Shown here: piece by piece, positions 53,201-64,000 of the stretch
Numbering within the stretch: the first letter of the stretch is position 1
Layout: each line of letters begins with the position of its first letter
Assembly: GCA_947568835.1 (NCBI GenBank)
Contig: OX387604.1
Location: 3,328,001 to 3,392,000, forward strand
DNA from: Protonemura montana
Lineage: Eukaryota; Arthropoda; Insecta; Plecoptera; Nemouridae
Direction: 5' to 3'
DNA: 64,000 bases
The notes under the pieces: model-generated
The model's input: only the letters and a program-made list of their open reading frames with translations
Databases searched by the model: none
Told to the model about the DNA's origin: nothing
Made by a program: the position numbers and the translations under genes

Positions 53201-56200
53201 AAACAAAAAAAAAATCATATTTTTGAACAGAAACTTTTAGCCAATGCTAAACACAAAAGACCATAGCAAGAATACACAGATATTTGATAAGTCATAGACT
53301 TTAAATGTTTAAGCAAACAAACTACGTTTCTTCTAGTTGTGTCATGAATACGTTATACAGACTTGACGTACACCGTTTCCATTCCATTCTTGAAATTGAA
53401 AAGTGAGTAGGCGCAGGTTAAGCTACTACCACTACACTACAGTATAACAAAATACTCTTGTGTTGGTGGATCTAGCTAACAATTAGCTCTATTATGAAAC
53501 CTACGACTGGTAACGGTCATCCCATTGAACGTTATAGATATAAAAGTGAACGTGGTGCAAGTTTTCAGTGTGTTGCATTTTCTGCTACATGCATGCACCA
53601 TCAGACAAAATACAGTGGCCAGGGATTGCAATAGTTGTAAACAAGCTTTTGTACAAACTGTAACAAGGATGGGGTTATAATACATTTAAAATATCATACA
53701 GTCTAAGTTTTGTATGCAAGGGTATGTGAAAATAAATATGAAAGTGAGGTAAGATGAAACTTGGTTATATGTTTCAATTCCCATGGATAACCTCTTTTGC
53801 GGGTTACCATTGTTTAGGTCTCAATTACAGGCTAAGCTAAATATGCTGATATTAAATAATGTCTTGTAATAGTACCTAAACAACCAACCAACATAGTCTG
53901 GTTGTTTTTTAGTCTCATATTCAAAATTTAAAACCATCAAAACGTAAAATACAGAAAGCTGCTTTGAAGATCATGTAATTTGAATGGCAAGTATAAAAAT
54001 GACATACGATTCAGCGAAAACCGTTGTTCGGAAAATTGCCATTGCACTGCAACTTATATTGTCGAATGCAGTCTGAGTTTAATGACCTATATTTTATGCA
54101 GAAGAGGCCATGTAATGTGTACACGTCATGATATCCACGCGATTTGAAAAACATCTGCTGCAGTTTTCACTGGATTGATGGCCGGTACCAACTTAATACT
54201 TATAAAATCATTATTTCGATGTGTTAGAAAATTACGTGTCACTGCACAACTATCATATTTTCATTAGCAGAATAGTTGCAAGAATGACCGTAGGTAACCG
54301 TGCATGCGTTCATGATATGTCAAATTCCCCACAGTCCATTCCTGTTAGTAATTCTGTGGGAAATGTTAGGGAAAATCTATCAAATTCCTCAAATCTAAAT
54401 GCAAAGTAAAAAAAAAGTCTCTGTGCTTTTCCGCCTGCCTCGACCATTATACATAACTGAATGATAGTCAAATGGGAAAAATATTCAAATAGGCGTAACC
54501 ATTTGTCAACGACTTTGTACTCACCAACTATATTTTCACTTTGAAAAGGTGAATAAACAGTTTACACAATCACATTCAATGCGACAAAATTCCCATTGAA
54601 AAGAACTATTGTCGCCACCATTTAAATCGCAGCATTTTGACGCAAAAATATCGGTGAAGAGAGGTAGGTGCGAACTATTTACACTCACAAATCCATAAAA
54701 ACACTGGCACACACCGCAAATTTTACACAGAGCTGATTATTAAATCTTTCCTCGTTATTTGTTGACGTTCTCTTATATTGCTTGCCTGGGTTATTCGTTT
54801 GGCACACTGGTTATCAAGACTGTCTCTGTGTGTACCGTGCTAGTGAAATACGTACAGAGAACTGTACGGCAATGGGAACAGTCCCTGCTAGCCCTGACAA
54901 CCAATGGAAGCTCGAGATACGTCGTTCATAAAGAGATCTACCGCATTCAATGGCTGACTTCACGTCTGCGCCATGCACCTTCTCCCAGTCTCCTTTTCAG
55001 CCTCTCATACACATCACATCTTCCCTATCTCAGCATGCCCGCTGCTATCTCAAAACCTCTTTCCAAACCTTCCCCCCCCCCCCTTCTACCACCACCCTTC
55101 TGGACCCTGACTATCGTAGAAAAATCTCATTCCACTTCTTTCTTTCATTACGTAACGAAACTCAAGATGTCTCTGATCCAATCGGTTCCATCTTATCCAT
55201 AAGAAATATATATATATATATATATCTATATGTTTTTTTTTTATTTCCAGTTTCCACCTTCGTTAAAATCAAAAGTGATTTATTACTAATTTTTAGTTCC
55301 ACTTACAAGGAGTCTGCGAACCACATTTCGGTTTAATTAAGGAATGCCTCTCCATCTTTTAATATCTCCCGCCCTAGTCTAATTTCTCGCGTCTCCAGCT
55401 GAGTCGTCTTCGTCTTTCACGTTAGAAGGCACAGAAAATCTGGTAAGAAACGCCCTCGACCACCCTATTATAGGCCAACCAACATCAGTGCTTCACATCT
55501 GCGTAGAAAAGGAGAAAGAGGTTTTGAGCCCTCTCTGAAGAATTATATGCCGAACGAAAACACATTTTCAGTGATATCTGATGTTAAGGGGTCTTCAAGT
55601 AGCCACAGAAGTAGGTACATCATTAGCCCAAGGAAGCCATTATAAAAGGAGTAATACCCTTTATCTTGTTTTTTTTTTTATTATTTTTTTATTTTAATAA
55701 GGTTCTTTTTAAATAAAGATCAATATTATCTAAATTACTAAAGCTCGTTAAATCAAGACATTAAAATAAGGGTAACGAATTTTCCTTCGTTAATTGTATA
55801 AGTTTGGAAATAGGCCCCGAGTCATTATCGTGCTTCCAAGCTAAAAATGACAGCACATCTGAAAATCGCAAGCATAATAAAAATGGTAAAGTACTTTAAG
55901 GTTTTGCACTCTTATAGCTGATATCAATTTAGATAGTACGTCTATCGCAAGTAAAACTGTGTCCAAATGGGTTGCGATAGACAGGAATAAACAGAAGTTT
56001 TTCTCGGCTATTCATATATATATATTATTATACTATCTTAAAACCTCTTCGTAGAGTAGGCCAAGTTATAGGTGTATCATAAACACACCCCTTCTCCGCC
56101 AAAACATCCCAAGCAAGGCATCCCATGGCCAACCGTCTTTCTTGTTAATTAATATTATGTATAATAACGGAGTCCCGCAGAGGCAGATATAAAAATATGT

Positions 56201-57416
56201 TCATATTCAAAAGTTGGTGCGTAAAAAATTTTAGAAGCTCTCGAGAATTACTTTTCAAGGAAAACGGTGTAGTTAAAATGCCGAATACGAAGCATATTAA
56301 AATGTGAATAGAGTTTCTTTCCTTACTCCTTAGTCTTGAGGTAATTCTTTGCATAAGTTACGGTGGATTTTTTTTCTTTTTCATGACAAAATGCGCTGAA
56401 AGCGGAAAACTCAATTTGATCCAGGCATGAGTCGGTACGTCTCACATGGATTGTTTTAAATTGTAGAAAATTCAAGGAATGTGTTGACTTGTGTTGCGTT
56501 TTGTTGCATTTTGTGTTGTGTTGATTAGTTTTTTAAAGAATTTCAGTGCTAGAGGTAAATATAATGAAGTTACAAATATTTGGAGTGTGAAGTTTTCTTA
56601 TCGTTTGTGTAGAATCAAACAGAAAAGGATGCATGCCGACAACTTTTTGATATTTTGTATTCGTCAGCTGATCTAATTTCCAAGAATTTTTTTTACCCAA
56701 ACAGATTTCGGTATAAAATTAACCTACTTATTTGTAAAGTACACAAAAAGCATGCATACCTTTGCATGTACAGAGTATAAAAACACCCATACATTACATT
56801 CAGTAATCAAACGCAAATTTTACAATTATATATTACATGTTATAATAATTGATGAAAATAGTCATGACCAGTACCTATCTTGTACACTTTGGACCACTTA
56901 AAAATACCGTCAACCCCCTCTAAAATACCAATAAGAATTATATTTGGTCAAAACGCGTAATGCGGCTATGGAAAATTTTCTGGCGCGGTGTTATTTTCAA
57001 CCCTTACGTTTCGATAACATTGTTGAGATTTCTCACTGTGTTTTCAACTAAGGAAAGGGAAAAAATGGCATAAGTTGGGGACCAAGAATTATTTACACAA
57101 ACACAATTCCAAACTTCTTCCCAAACAGTGTTTGTTAGATTGATAAATAAAAATGTCAAAAAACATTAATTTTGGTTTGCATGCCAATGGTCCATGCAAG
57201 AAAACCTTCAAATAAGGATAGGGATCAAACTACATGATGCCTCAAACCGGGTAAGTATATTTTGTCATGGTGCTTTAGTCTGTGAGCTTTCTATCAAGTT
57301 TTATTTATTGGAATAATGGGAGATGAAGAATTGACTCTTTAGCTGAAAGTGCATCGTACCAGGCTAACGAATGGAACACATGGGTAAGAATATCAGAGCA
57401 CATCAATTTATCCGAA
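50281..57416. other. Abd-B 5' flank, segment 9: no supported gene
   Basis: No coding gene is recognised. It contains (AT)n tracts at 51379-51391 and 55206-55225, a C12 tract at 55072-55083, and an imperfect hairpin at 54322-54366. A pyrimidine-rich stretch at about 54960-55150 has two open frames, neither starting with ATG where it opens. The rest is AT-rich with nothing seen. Confidence 0.6.
55206..55225. repeat. (AT)n microsatellite
   Basis: Ten TA/AT dinucleotides in a row, followed by a T-rich run. Confidence 0.9.
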
Positions 57417-57934
57417 ATACCAGACCAGCAATACCAGACCAGCAATACCAGACCAGCAATACCAGACCAGTAATACCAGACCATTAATGCCAGACCAGCA
57501 ATACCAGACCAGCAATACCAGATCAGCAATACCAGACCAGCAATACCAGACCAGCAATACCAGACCAGCAATACCAGACCAGTAATACCAGACCAGTAAT
57601 ACCAGACCAGCAATACCAGACCAGTAATACCAGACCAGTAATACCAGACCAGCAATACCAGACCAGTAATACCAGACCAGCAATACCAGACCAGCAATAC
57701 CAGACCAGCAATACCAGACCAGTAATACCAGACCAGCAATACCAGACCAGTAATACCAGACCAGCAATACCAGACCAGCAATACCAGACCAGCAATACCA
57801 GACCAGCAATACCAGACCAGCAATACCAGACCAGCAATACCATACCAGTAATACCAGACCAGTAATACCAGACCAGCAATACCAGACCAGCAATACCAGA
57901 CCAGTAATACCAGACCAGTAATACCAGACCAGCA
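57417..57934. repeat. Minisatellite, 14 bp x 37, no indels
   Basis: There are 37 consecutive units of ATACCAGACCAGCA or ATACCAGACCAGTA, 518 bp in exact 14-bp phase, followed by one degenerate partial unit. By my reading 24 units end GCA and 13 end with T at the thirteenth base. Five other substitutions are scattered (units 5, 6, 8, 31 and the trailing partial unit). All three minus-strand frames are open because the unit lacks stops. Confidence 0.98.
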
Positions 57935-58322
57935 ATGCCAGATTACGCACATTTGTCCATGTGCGGATTCATCAAGAATAATAGGTGAGCACAGGGCCTC
58001 ACAAAATGCTAGCTAAGGGCCTCACATCTGGCTTCTAAAAGCTGCTCATGAACTTGCATAGTGAAACAGGGATGACAAAGAGTGAGGGTATTTGGAAGGC
58101 ATGAAGTATGCACAACCAATTACTCAACTTATTAGTGATTCTACCATGATATGAGTAAATCTACACATGTCGCCTACGTATAAATTCGAGTTGCTAATTT
58201 TTCTTTGTTAAATATATAAACCGTCTTGTGGTTACTCGTGCTCAACGTGTGCATTGCCCCGAAATAGGCGATGACAATTCGTAAGACCAAGAGATTAAAC
58301 TCAAATAGAACATGGAAAGTCT

Positions 58323-58357
58323 TCTCGTTTCTCGTTTCTTATTTCTCGTTTCTCGAG
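58323..58357. repeat. 7-bp repeat (CTCGTTT)x5, imperfect
   Basis: Five heptamers of the type CTCGTTT with one CTTATTT unit, ending in CTCGAGA. Confidence 0.75.
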
Positions 58358-59397
58358 ATCTGATCTTAGTACGAAGGTCTTGAGGCTGATGGATGAGACA
58401 AGACGGACGCAGTGTGACTTGGGCTAGAATTCAGATGTCCGCAGCAGTTGATCCGATCACGGTAGGGAAGTCAACGGAATGCCGCAAGCTCTCCCATTAA
58501 CACCAGACTGCTAAGAGCTCCTAGATAGGCACAAGATACTGCACTTCATTTCATGTTGAGGAGCAGACCTGGTTTTTACGCCCAAATACACTCTCCTCCT
58601 ACGCTGCTATAAGTTAGACAAAGTTTTCTAAAAATTACAATTCGCAATGGTTGTATCGTATTTAAAGGTAAATTGTAATGGTTTTAAGAACACTTTCCGT
58701 GCTCTTTTTGAATTTAATCTCTTGTTTTTACGAATTGGCATCAGATGATTGTCGCTTATTTGGGGAATTGCATCGGTTGAGTGAGAGTATCCCACAAAAT
58801 GGTTTTGTCAATCTATCCAAGAAAAATGAACAACTCGGATTTAATACGTAGGCGACAGGTTTACTTTTCGGCTGGACCTACTCATATATTCAGGATAACA
58901 AATAAGTTAGGTCAACCGTTCATATCTTCTAAATATCCTAATTTCTCCGACCCTATTTCACGGTGATTAGTTAGCTTAATTAGCTGTGGAAATTGTTAAA
59001 GTTAACCTAATTTGCTGTACAAGTGACCGCCAAGTTTAGTGTGGAAATGGGGTACTGGAATAGAGCAAAAACTATGTTTTTTTTAAAATGAACCAGAGTT
59101 TAGATTCCGCAAAAACCATTGCCGGAATTTTCTGGCTGACATGGCGGCTGTTACTCTCTCTTACCGCGAGATTGAACCGTCGTTCCATATACCTTGCTGT
59201 AGTATGTTGCTGTAGAATTGTCCTATTTATAACTCATTTTGTTGCAGTCGCTCAATATTTATGTGAAGAGAGTTAACATGTGTGCTGCAGTCGAACGGGT
59301 ATTGACAACGCGAACATTGTTTAGCCAGTTGTGCTTAACGCTTAATGAGCTCGAGCCAAAGTGCGCAAAATAACCAACAATTCTATTTATTATGGCA

Positions 59398-59487
59398 TTA
59401 CGGCTGGTCGCGGAAAGCCATTCACCTACACAGAGAACGATAATGCTTTCTACTCCGCCGGTCCCTGTTCAAATTCTGGCGTCGCAA
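59398..59487 (+). pseudogene. Possible tRNA-derived SINE fragment
   Basis: CTGTTCAAATTCTGGCG at 59465-59481 resembles a polymerase III B box with its T-stem flank. An A-box-like TGGTCGCGGAAAGC lies about 60 bp before it. Stems pair poorly, so at most this is a decayed SINE head. Confidence 0.25.
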
Positions 59488-61070
59488 GATTACTAAACCC
59501 TGCTATCAAGCTGAGTGGAAAATAGACACAACTTATAGGAGTGTCTCTGTGCTGGCCTAGCACTCAGCGTTGATTAAGAGAAATGTCTTGCAATTCTATC
59601 ATCGAAAAACTAATTTTACGATATCCTTTTCACGATCTGCTAGGCTCATAATATTTTTACTCTTCTTCGATCAAATACATTCAAGCTGCAAGATGCGGAT
59701 TCACTCTTTGCAAACAAATCCATCTCACGGAACCAATTATAATTTAGTGTTGCGTCCATGATTCATTTTTATGAGTTGTCCGCATTCCTTAATTAAATTT
59801 GCAGTTATTATTAGAATTTCCAGTGAATTGTTGTGACCGTGTATTTATTCCTTTGGGAGTTGCACTGAGGTAGTTTGTTTGGTCGGTGAAGCTATTCAGA
59901 GTCCTATGCACGGTACGCTCCTGCGAAATAGATAATATATGATATGTTGAATAACAGCATGGACTCCAGAATTCTCATTTCGAAAAGTGGAAGTGCAGCG
60001 GCGGTAGAATGGATTACATACCGCCTTTGCACCCCTCTCTTGCGGCAGTCGGCACCCTGCTAGTCCACCCGACGCCCTTAGATTTCATACTAGGGGTGGA
60101 AACTGAAATAGCCCATAATCTACGCCATTCTGTCGTCATTCACACTGCGTTAAAATGGCTGCCAATCTTCTCAGAACACTATATTTATAGCCTTTATAAA
60201 TCTTAAGTGACAAAAATGTCAAAAAAAAGAAACGTGAAATTTGATGGGCCGTAGGGTAGTAATTGAGGTTATGTACTTAGCGCTTAAATGTTTTTCATCA
60301 ATATCAATTTGTTATTATTAATATTATTTAGCTACTGACAGAAAAGTATAGATGAAAGGGAGGGATGGTATGAACTTCTTTTCAACAATTTTAACACCTA
60401 ACAAAACATACAGCCCCTAAACGATAGATATTCTGATACCAAGGCATTGACGGTTTATTGTACCACTTCAAACTTTTGCTTCAGGGATTTGGAAGAAAGA
60501 GAATTGAAATGTTGGGCGTCTTTGAGTTTCGCAACATTTGAGACATTAGTTATTGTGAATACGAATATTTAAAGGTTTTATTAGACGACGTTGATCTGTT
60601 TTCAGCTGAAAGAGATGAGGTGAAACCAGAAAGAATTGAAAAATGGATCAAAGGTCCATGACAAGGAGTATCATCACAAGGAGAAAACATTTTCAGCTCT
60701 TAAATATTTTTGCACCTTGAAATTCAGAAAACCATCGATTTACTGTTATAAACGAGTGAATAGTTACGTTTATTTTCATGAATTTTTCCCAAGTCCAATT
60801 TTCTATGGTTTTGATTCAAAATCTTGTTCGTTTTAGTAGTAGAACTATTGATTAAAACAAATAATTAACAATAAAACCCATACAGCGCATAGCACAAAGA
60901 AGAGTTCTTCAAATGCCATCAGAATTCCTTGATACATCTTGACCGTAACTTATTTTTATTTTTGCTATTTCGAAAATTTGAGTGTCTTTGTTGTTTATGG
61001 ACTGTAACGGAAACAAATTGCTATTTGGAAAGATTTAGAGTTTTAATTTCGAAATTATCATCATGGGGAA

Positions 61071-61476
61071 CAGTGGCGTAACTACCGCCCGAGAATACCA
61101 GACCGAGGCCAGGCTGTTTTTTTTTTTAATGGTAGTGGGGGGTCTCTACACTTGATCAGTCAAAACCTCCATATTTGAAAAAACAAAAAATGACCCAAAA
61201 TTGCAAGAACGATGTGCGATATTTAAAAATTTTACCTATGGTGCTAAATTTCACCATTGACGTTTTTAATCTCGAGCAGGAACCTCGGTGATGCAATTGT
61301 GGAGTCTGGCACTTAGCATTTGGCACGCGGGCTGCAAGTTGCTTATCTTTGCATCTTAAAACACTTTGAAAATTTATGTCGAGTATTTTGACAGGAGGAG
61401 GGGAGAGGAGAGGAGGGGGGGGGGGGGGGGGGGCACTTTTTCGTCCGGGGACCAAGGCTCTGAAACTGCTCCACTG
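61071..61476. mobile_element. Probable non-autonomous DNA transposon remnant (MITE-like)
   Basis: The left end begins CAGTGGCGTAACTAC. The right end, read on the other strand, begins CAGTGGAGCAGTTTC, matching at 10 of 15 positions. CAGTGGCGTA-type termini are common on arthropod cut-and-paste elements. The interior holds a T11 run and a G19 run (61415-61433) and no transposase frame. I see no clear target-site duplication, so the boundaries are tentative. Confidence 0.4.
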
Positions 61477-62737
61477 GTAATTAATTTGGCTGGGACTGCA
61501 AGAACGGGTAATTGCACCGTAAGTAATGCCTAATCAGTAATAACAACTTTATTCCGCAAATTCAGACCGTGATTTTAACTTTAAAGATAAATATTCAAAA
61601 GAACACAGATTTCTTTTCACCAATAACTTTGAGATAAAATATAAGGAACCAAAAATGCTATAAAGCAAACAATAAATATATGAAAAGTCCATATTATTTT
61701 TGCTCGAATGGTTTATATATGATTGCATACCAGTTCAGTTCACTTGGTTTTTATTATCTTGCTCGTATTCTCTGCTCGTATTATCTGTAAAAGAGCCGGA
61801 TCTCGCAGCCAAGATGTTTAATCAGATTCTAGGGCTGTGGTGCTGTGACAATCTGAGACTTGGCATGGGCGGAGGTTTTGCAGCCACGTTTTACTGCTAT
61901 CCGCTGTTTGAAGGAATTCAAAGGTTGGCAAGCGAAACAGCTTGGCTCATGCTACGTAACCCATTTCGTAATGCTATTAGTACGTGTATGTAGTATGCCT
62001 TGTTCAACTTTCATGTGGTGCTTGATGCATAAGCTTCTTCTTTTCGGTTTTAGTATGGGATTTGCTCCATTGATGGGTGACGCAGTATCCGTCGCTCAGC
62101 TTCATGCTTGTCATATGGGCGCAAGTTCAAAATCTATTGAAATGTTGCGCAATTGAATTGTCAAAATCGTGGAGCTTCGTAACTGGATCAGTGTCAACTA
62201 ATAATTTATGTTCAGATGTTATATAAAAGAGGGCTTGTACAAATCCAAAAGGTTACAAATTGCAGTTTGTACGTATAAGATTTCTAATATTTTTTGAAAA
62301 TCTTCTAGTCTTCTTACTCTTCTTTCATTAACACAAACTGTATCGCTAGTGTACACCTAACTTTTGACTGCTATTCTCAGCACCCTCTGCTTATTTCGTC
62401 CTATATGTGTTGTACGAATTTACAAAACTGGTGAATTTGTCAGCAATTCTCACACAATCAAGAAAGAAAACTTTGCCATGACGTTAGCTTAATTGAGCGC
62501 ACCAGAGCCGTATTAAATAATTAACGCTGTACACATCAAGTTATGTACAGAAAGAGTTGATATTTGATATCAAGTTAAGCTTAGTTTCAGTATTTTATGT
62601 AGGCTTGACCAATTAGATGGTGCTCGCCAAATTCCCGTCCATGGGACGCTGAGTCTTGAGGCAAAACCCGCTCGTTGGGCATCGACCCATGCGTTCATCA
62701 GGGCCCCTGGTAGCTCTGTCCGCCCGTCTTCCTCTCA

Positions 62738-62875
62738 CGTTCCATTTTGTGTTCCAATGTTTGTGTTCCGTGTTGTTCCAATGTCCCGTGTGTTCCAATG
62801 TCCCGTGTTCGTTTGTGTTCCCGAGTTCCCGTGTCCCCTTTTTCCCGTGTTCCCGTGTAACCCGTTTTCATCCGT
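62738..62875. repeat. GTTCC/CCCGTG-rich imperfect tandem repeat
   Basis: Two perfect 17-bp units TGTTCCAATGTCCCGTG lie at 62774-62790 and 62791-62807. Shorter degenerate units of GTGTTCC and TTCCCGTG flank them. Confidence 0.85.
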
Positions 62876-63276
62876 GCTCGCCGTTGTTCGCCGATTTTAT
62901 TTTTTTAAGAAATAAAATGCATTAAACGGTTTGTTTGGTAATTGTGTTACATATTAACCTAATAACTGTTAAACATTGTAACATTTTAAGATGTTATATT
63001 TACTTTATTTCTTGTTACTGTTACTGTTGAAGAGCGGCATGCAACTTTACAAAGAATGGTTAATGTGAATCGTTGGAAATCAAATTTAAATGATACTAGA
63101 AGTATTGGTCAACTCGTCTCATTTATATTATTTTTTATTCGGTTACTCGTTTAGCAGGGACAGAAAAGAGCGACAAACTTGAACTTAGATCATACCCAGA
63201 TGAAGGTAACTTTTAAGTTGTTATTATGTAACAGAGATAGTTGAAATGATTTCAATATACCTACGTATGCATAGGC

Positions 63277-63702
63277 CATAGATCAATTTAGCGACGCACT
63301 CGTACCTAACAAGTTAGACAAGTGCTTATATTTTTTCCAACTTCTTGTCCATCTCATTCTTATCTGCATTTGTCTGAATCGACGACTTAAAGCGGCTCAG
63401 CCTCACTTCTTGGTCGGCCATAAAGTTTATGAGATCGGCACGCAGTCTACAGTTGATTCCACCGAGACTCGAGAGGAAGGTACACCAGCTCGTTCCTCAG
63501 AGGCAGATGGAAAACGTGGCCGCGGCATTGGCTTTGGGTCAGCTAGCCCGCATCCTTTCCCTTTCAGAAGAAAGAATCACCCTAAAATATCTTTAAGCTA
63601 CATTATTTCCTTAGCCTACATCTCTTCATTTTCTAGTGTCTCGACCAACCTACTGAACCCATTTAATGTTTTAACCCTTCTTGAAATTCTCGTCTCGTCT
63701 TA
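63277..63702 (+). other. Open 142-codon frame without ATG (candidate exon or transposon fragment)
   Basis: The frame runs from just after a TAG to a TAA with no internal ATG. Its middle (about 63380-63560) is GC-rich and has a charged, protein-like composition, including EIGTQSTVDSTETREE. Polypyrimidine sequence ending in CTCAG precedes 63396, and CCTTTCAG occurs near 63567, both acceptor-like. A second plus frame and a minus frame are also open there, so the openness may simply reflect base composition. I recognise no domain. Confidence 0.2.
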
Positions 63703-64000
63703 ACTGTCATTCCTTTTATTTGAAAAGGCATTGACTTAAGCCAATACAAGAGAGACAAAAAAGTTGCTTCTCCAATTTGTGAACCCAATTTTCGTGCATT
63801 TCCATTTGAAAGTTGTCTCACTTCCTGGTTTTTTCGTTCACCCGTTCGTATACTATTGCACAAATTGTTTGGAATTTGAACAGCACTCCAAAAAAAGTGG
63901 TTCTCATGACTCCAAATATGGTGCCAACATTTTAATTGCCTGTGCAATAAAGTTTGACTGCACAAACCAAAGCTGACTCAGTTTCTGAATTCTTACTGGG

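Larger units (their letters stand above)
57947..61070. other. Abd-B 5' flank, segment 10: no supported gene
   Basis: No coding gene is recognised. A 7-bp repeat lies at 58323-58357, a moderately GC-rich patch at about 58380-58520, and a tRNA-like relic at about 59398-59487. The remainder is AT-rich. Confidence 0.6.
61477..64000. other. Abd-B 5' flank, segment 11: no supported gene
   Basis: Contents: a region at about 61700-62156 with two overlapping plus-strand frames, one opening with TTG; a GTTCC-rich imperfect repeat (62738-62875); and a GC-rich block with long open frames (63277-63702). None can be tied to a known gene. Confidence 0.55.

Noticed and set aside
54759-55202. 147-codon plus-strand frame
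   Set aside because: Opens with TTG. The region is pyrimidine-rich and so stop-poor, and two frames overlap. No recognisable motif.
57305-57952. Three overlapping minus-strand frames of 118-215 codons with a hydrophobic 14-residue repeat
   Set aside because: They are translations of the 14-bp minisatellite in all three frames. The unit has no stops, so the frames carry no coding evidence.
61094-61104. AATACCAGACC, identical to part of the 57.4-kb minisatellite unit
   Set aside because: An 11-base match to any rotation and strand of the unit is expected about once in two windows of this size.
1-64000. Hox-associated microRNAs (miR-10, miR-iab-4/8)
   Set aside because: I did not see their mature sequences. 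miR-iab-4/8 is expected on the other side of Abd-B, off the left edge.
1-64000. CRISPR arrays, operons or bacterial features
   Set aside because: Tandem arrays lack unique spacers, and the gene structure is spliced and eukaryotic.

Overview
The window comes from a eukaryotic, almost certainly arthropod, genome. It is AT-rich, carries many microsatellites and minisatellites, and contains only one exon that can be recognised with confidence. That exon lies on the minus strand at 3897-4578 and matches the N-terminal coding exon of the posterior Hox gene Abdominal-B. It has a YEDxPP motif near the N-terminus, a PLHIPA motif, a tryptophan-containing HxxxW segment, a GLRxY segment near the exon end, and a consensus 5' splice site. 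The homeobox exon is not in the window and should lie off the left edge (coordinates below 1). An insect is the simplest host; I cannot name the species.

Layout: 1-3896 is the start of the Abd-B intron. 3897-4578 is the coding exon. About 4579-5060 is the presumed leader and promoter-proximal region, with a CRE palindrome, two arrays of 12-bp repeats and a 62-codon upstream ORF. From about 5.1 kb to 64 kb I find no convincing protein-coding gene. This is the 5' flank of Abd-B, the side on which alternative Abd-B promoters sit in Drosophila.

The flank is not featureless. It holds GC-rich islets (about 6.0, 6.65, 12.65, 32.7-33.0, 40.0-40.3, 46.6, 50.0-50.3 and 63.4 kb), several with CCAAT boxes. 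It holds precisely phased tandem arrays: 14 bp x 10 at 10.7 kb, 10 bp x 8 at 26.6 kb, 16-bp units at 44.6-44.9 kb, and 14 bp x 37 at 57.4 kb. It also has G-quadruplex-capable runs (17.05 and 29.98 kb), long poly-C/poly-G tracts, decayed tRNA-like sequences and one probable short DNA-transposon remnant (61.07-61.48 kb).

The most unusual local signals are five GCTAGC palindromes within 157 bp (46.6-46.76 kb), the indel-free 37-copy minisatellite, and a minisatellite at 44.6 kb split by an 86-bp block whose second copy lies 412 bp downstream. No complete new biological system can be claimed from the sequence. The realistic candidate is an uncharacterised regulatory landscape upstream of Abd-B. 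Gene identity rests on remembered family motifs; regulatory roles are inference.
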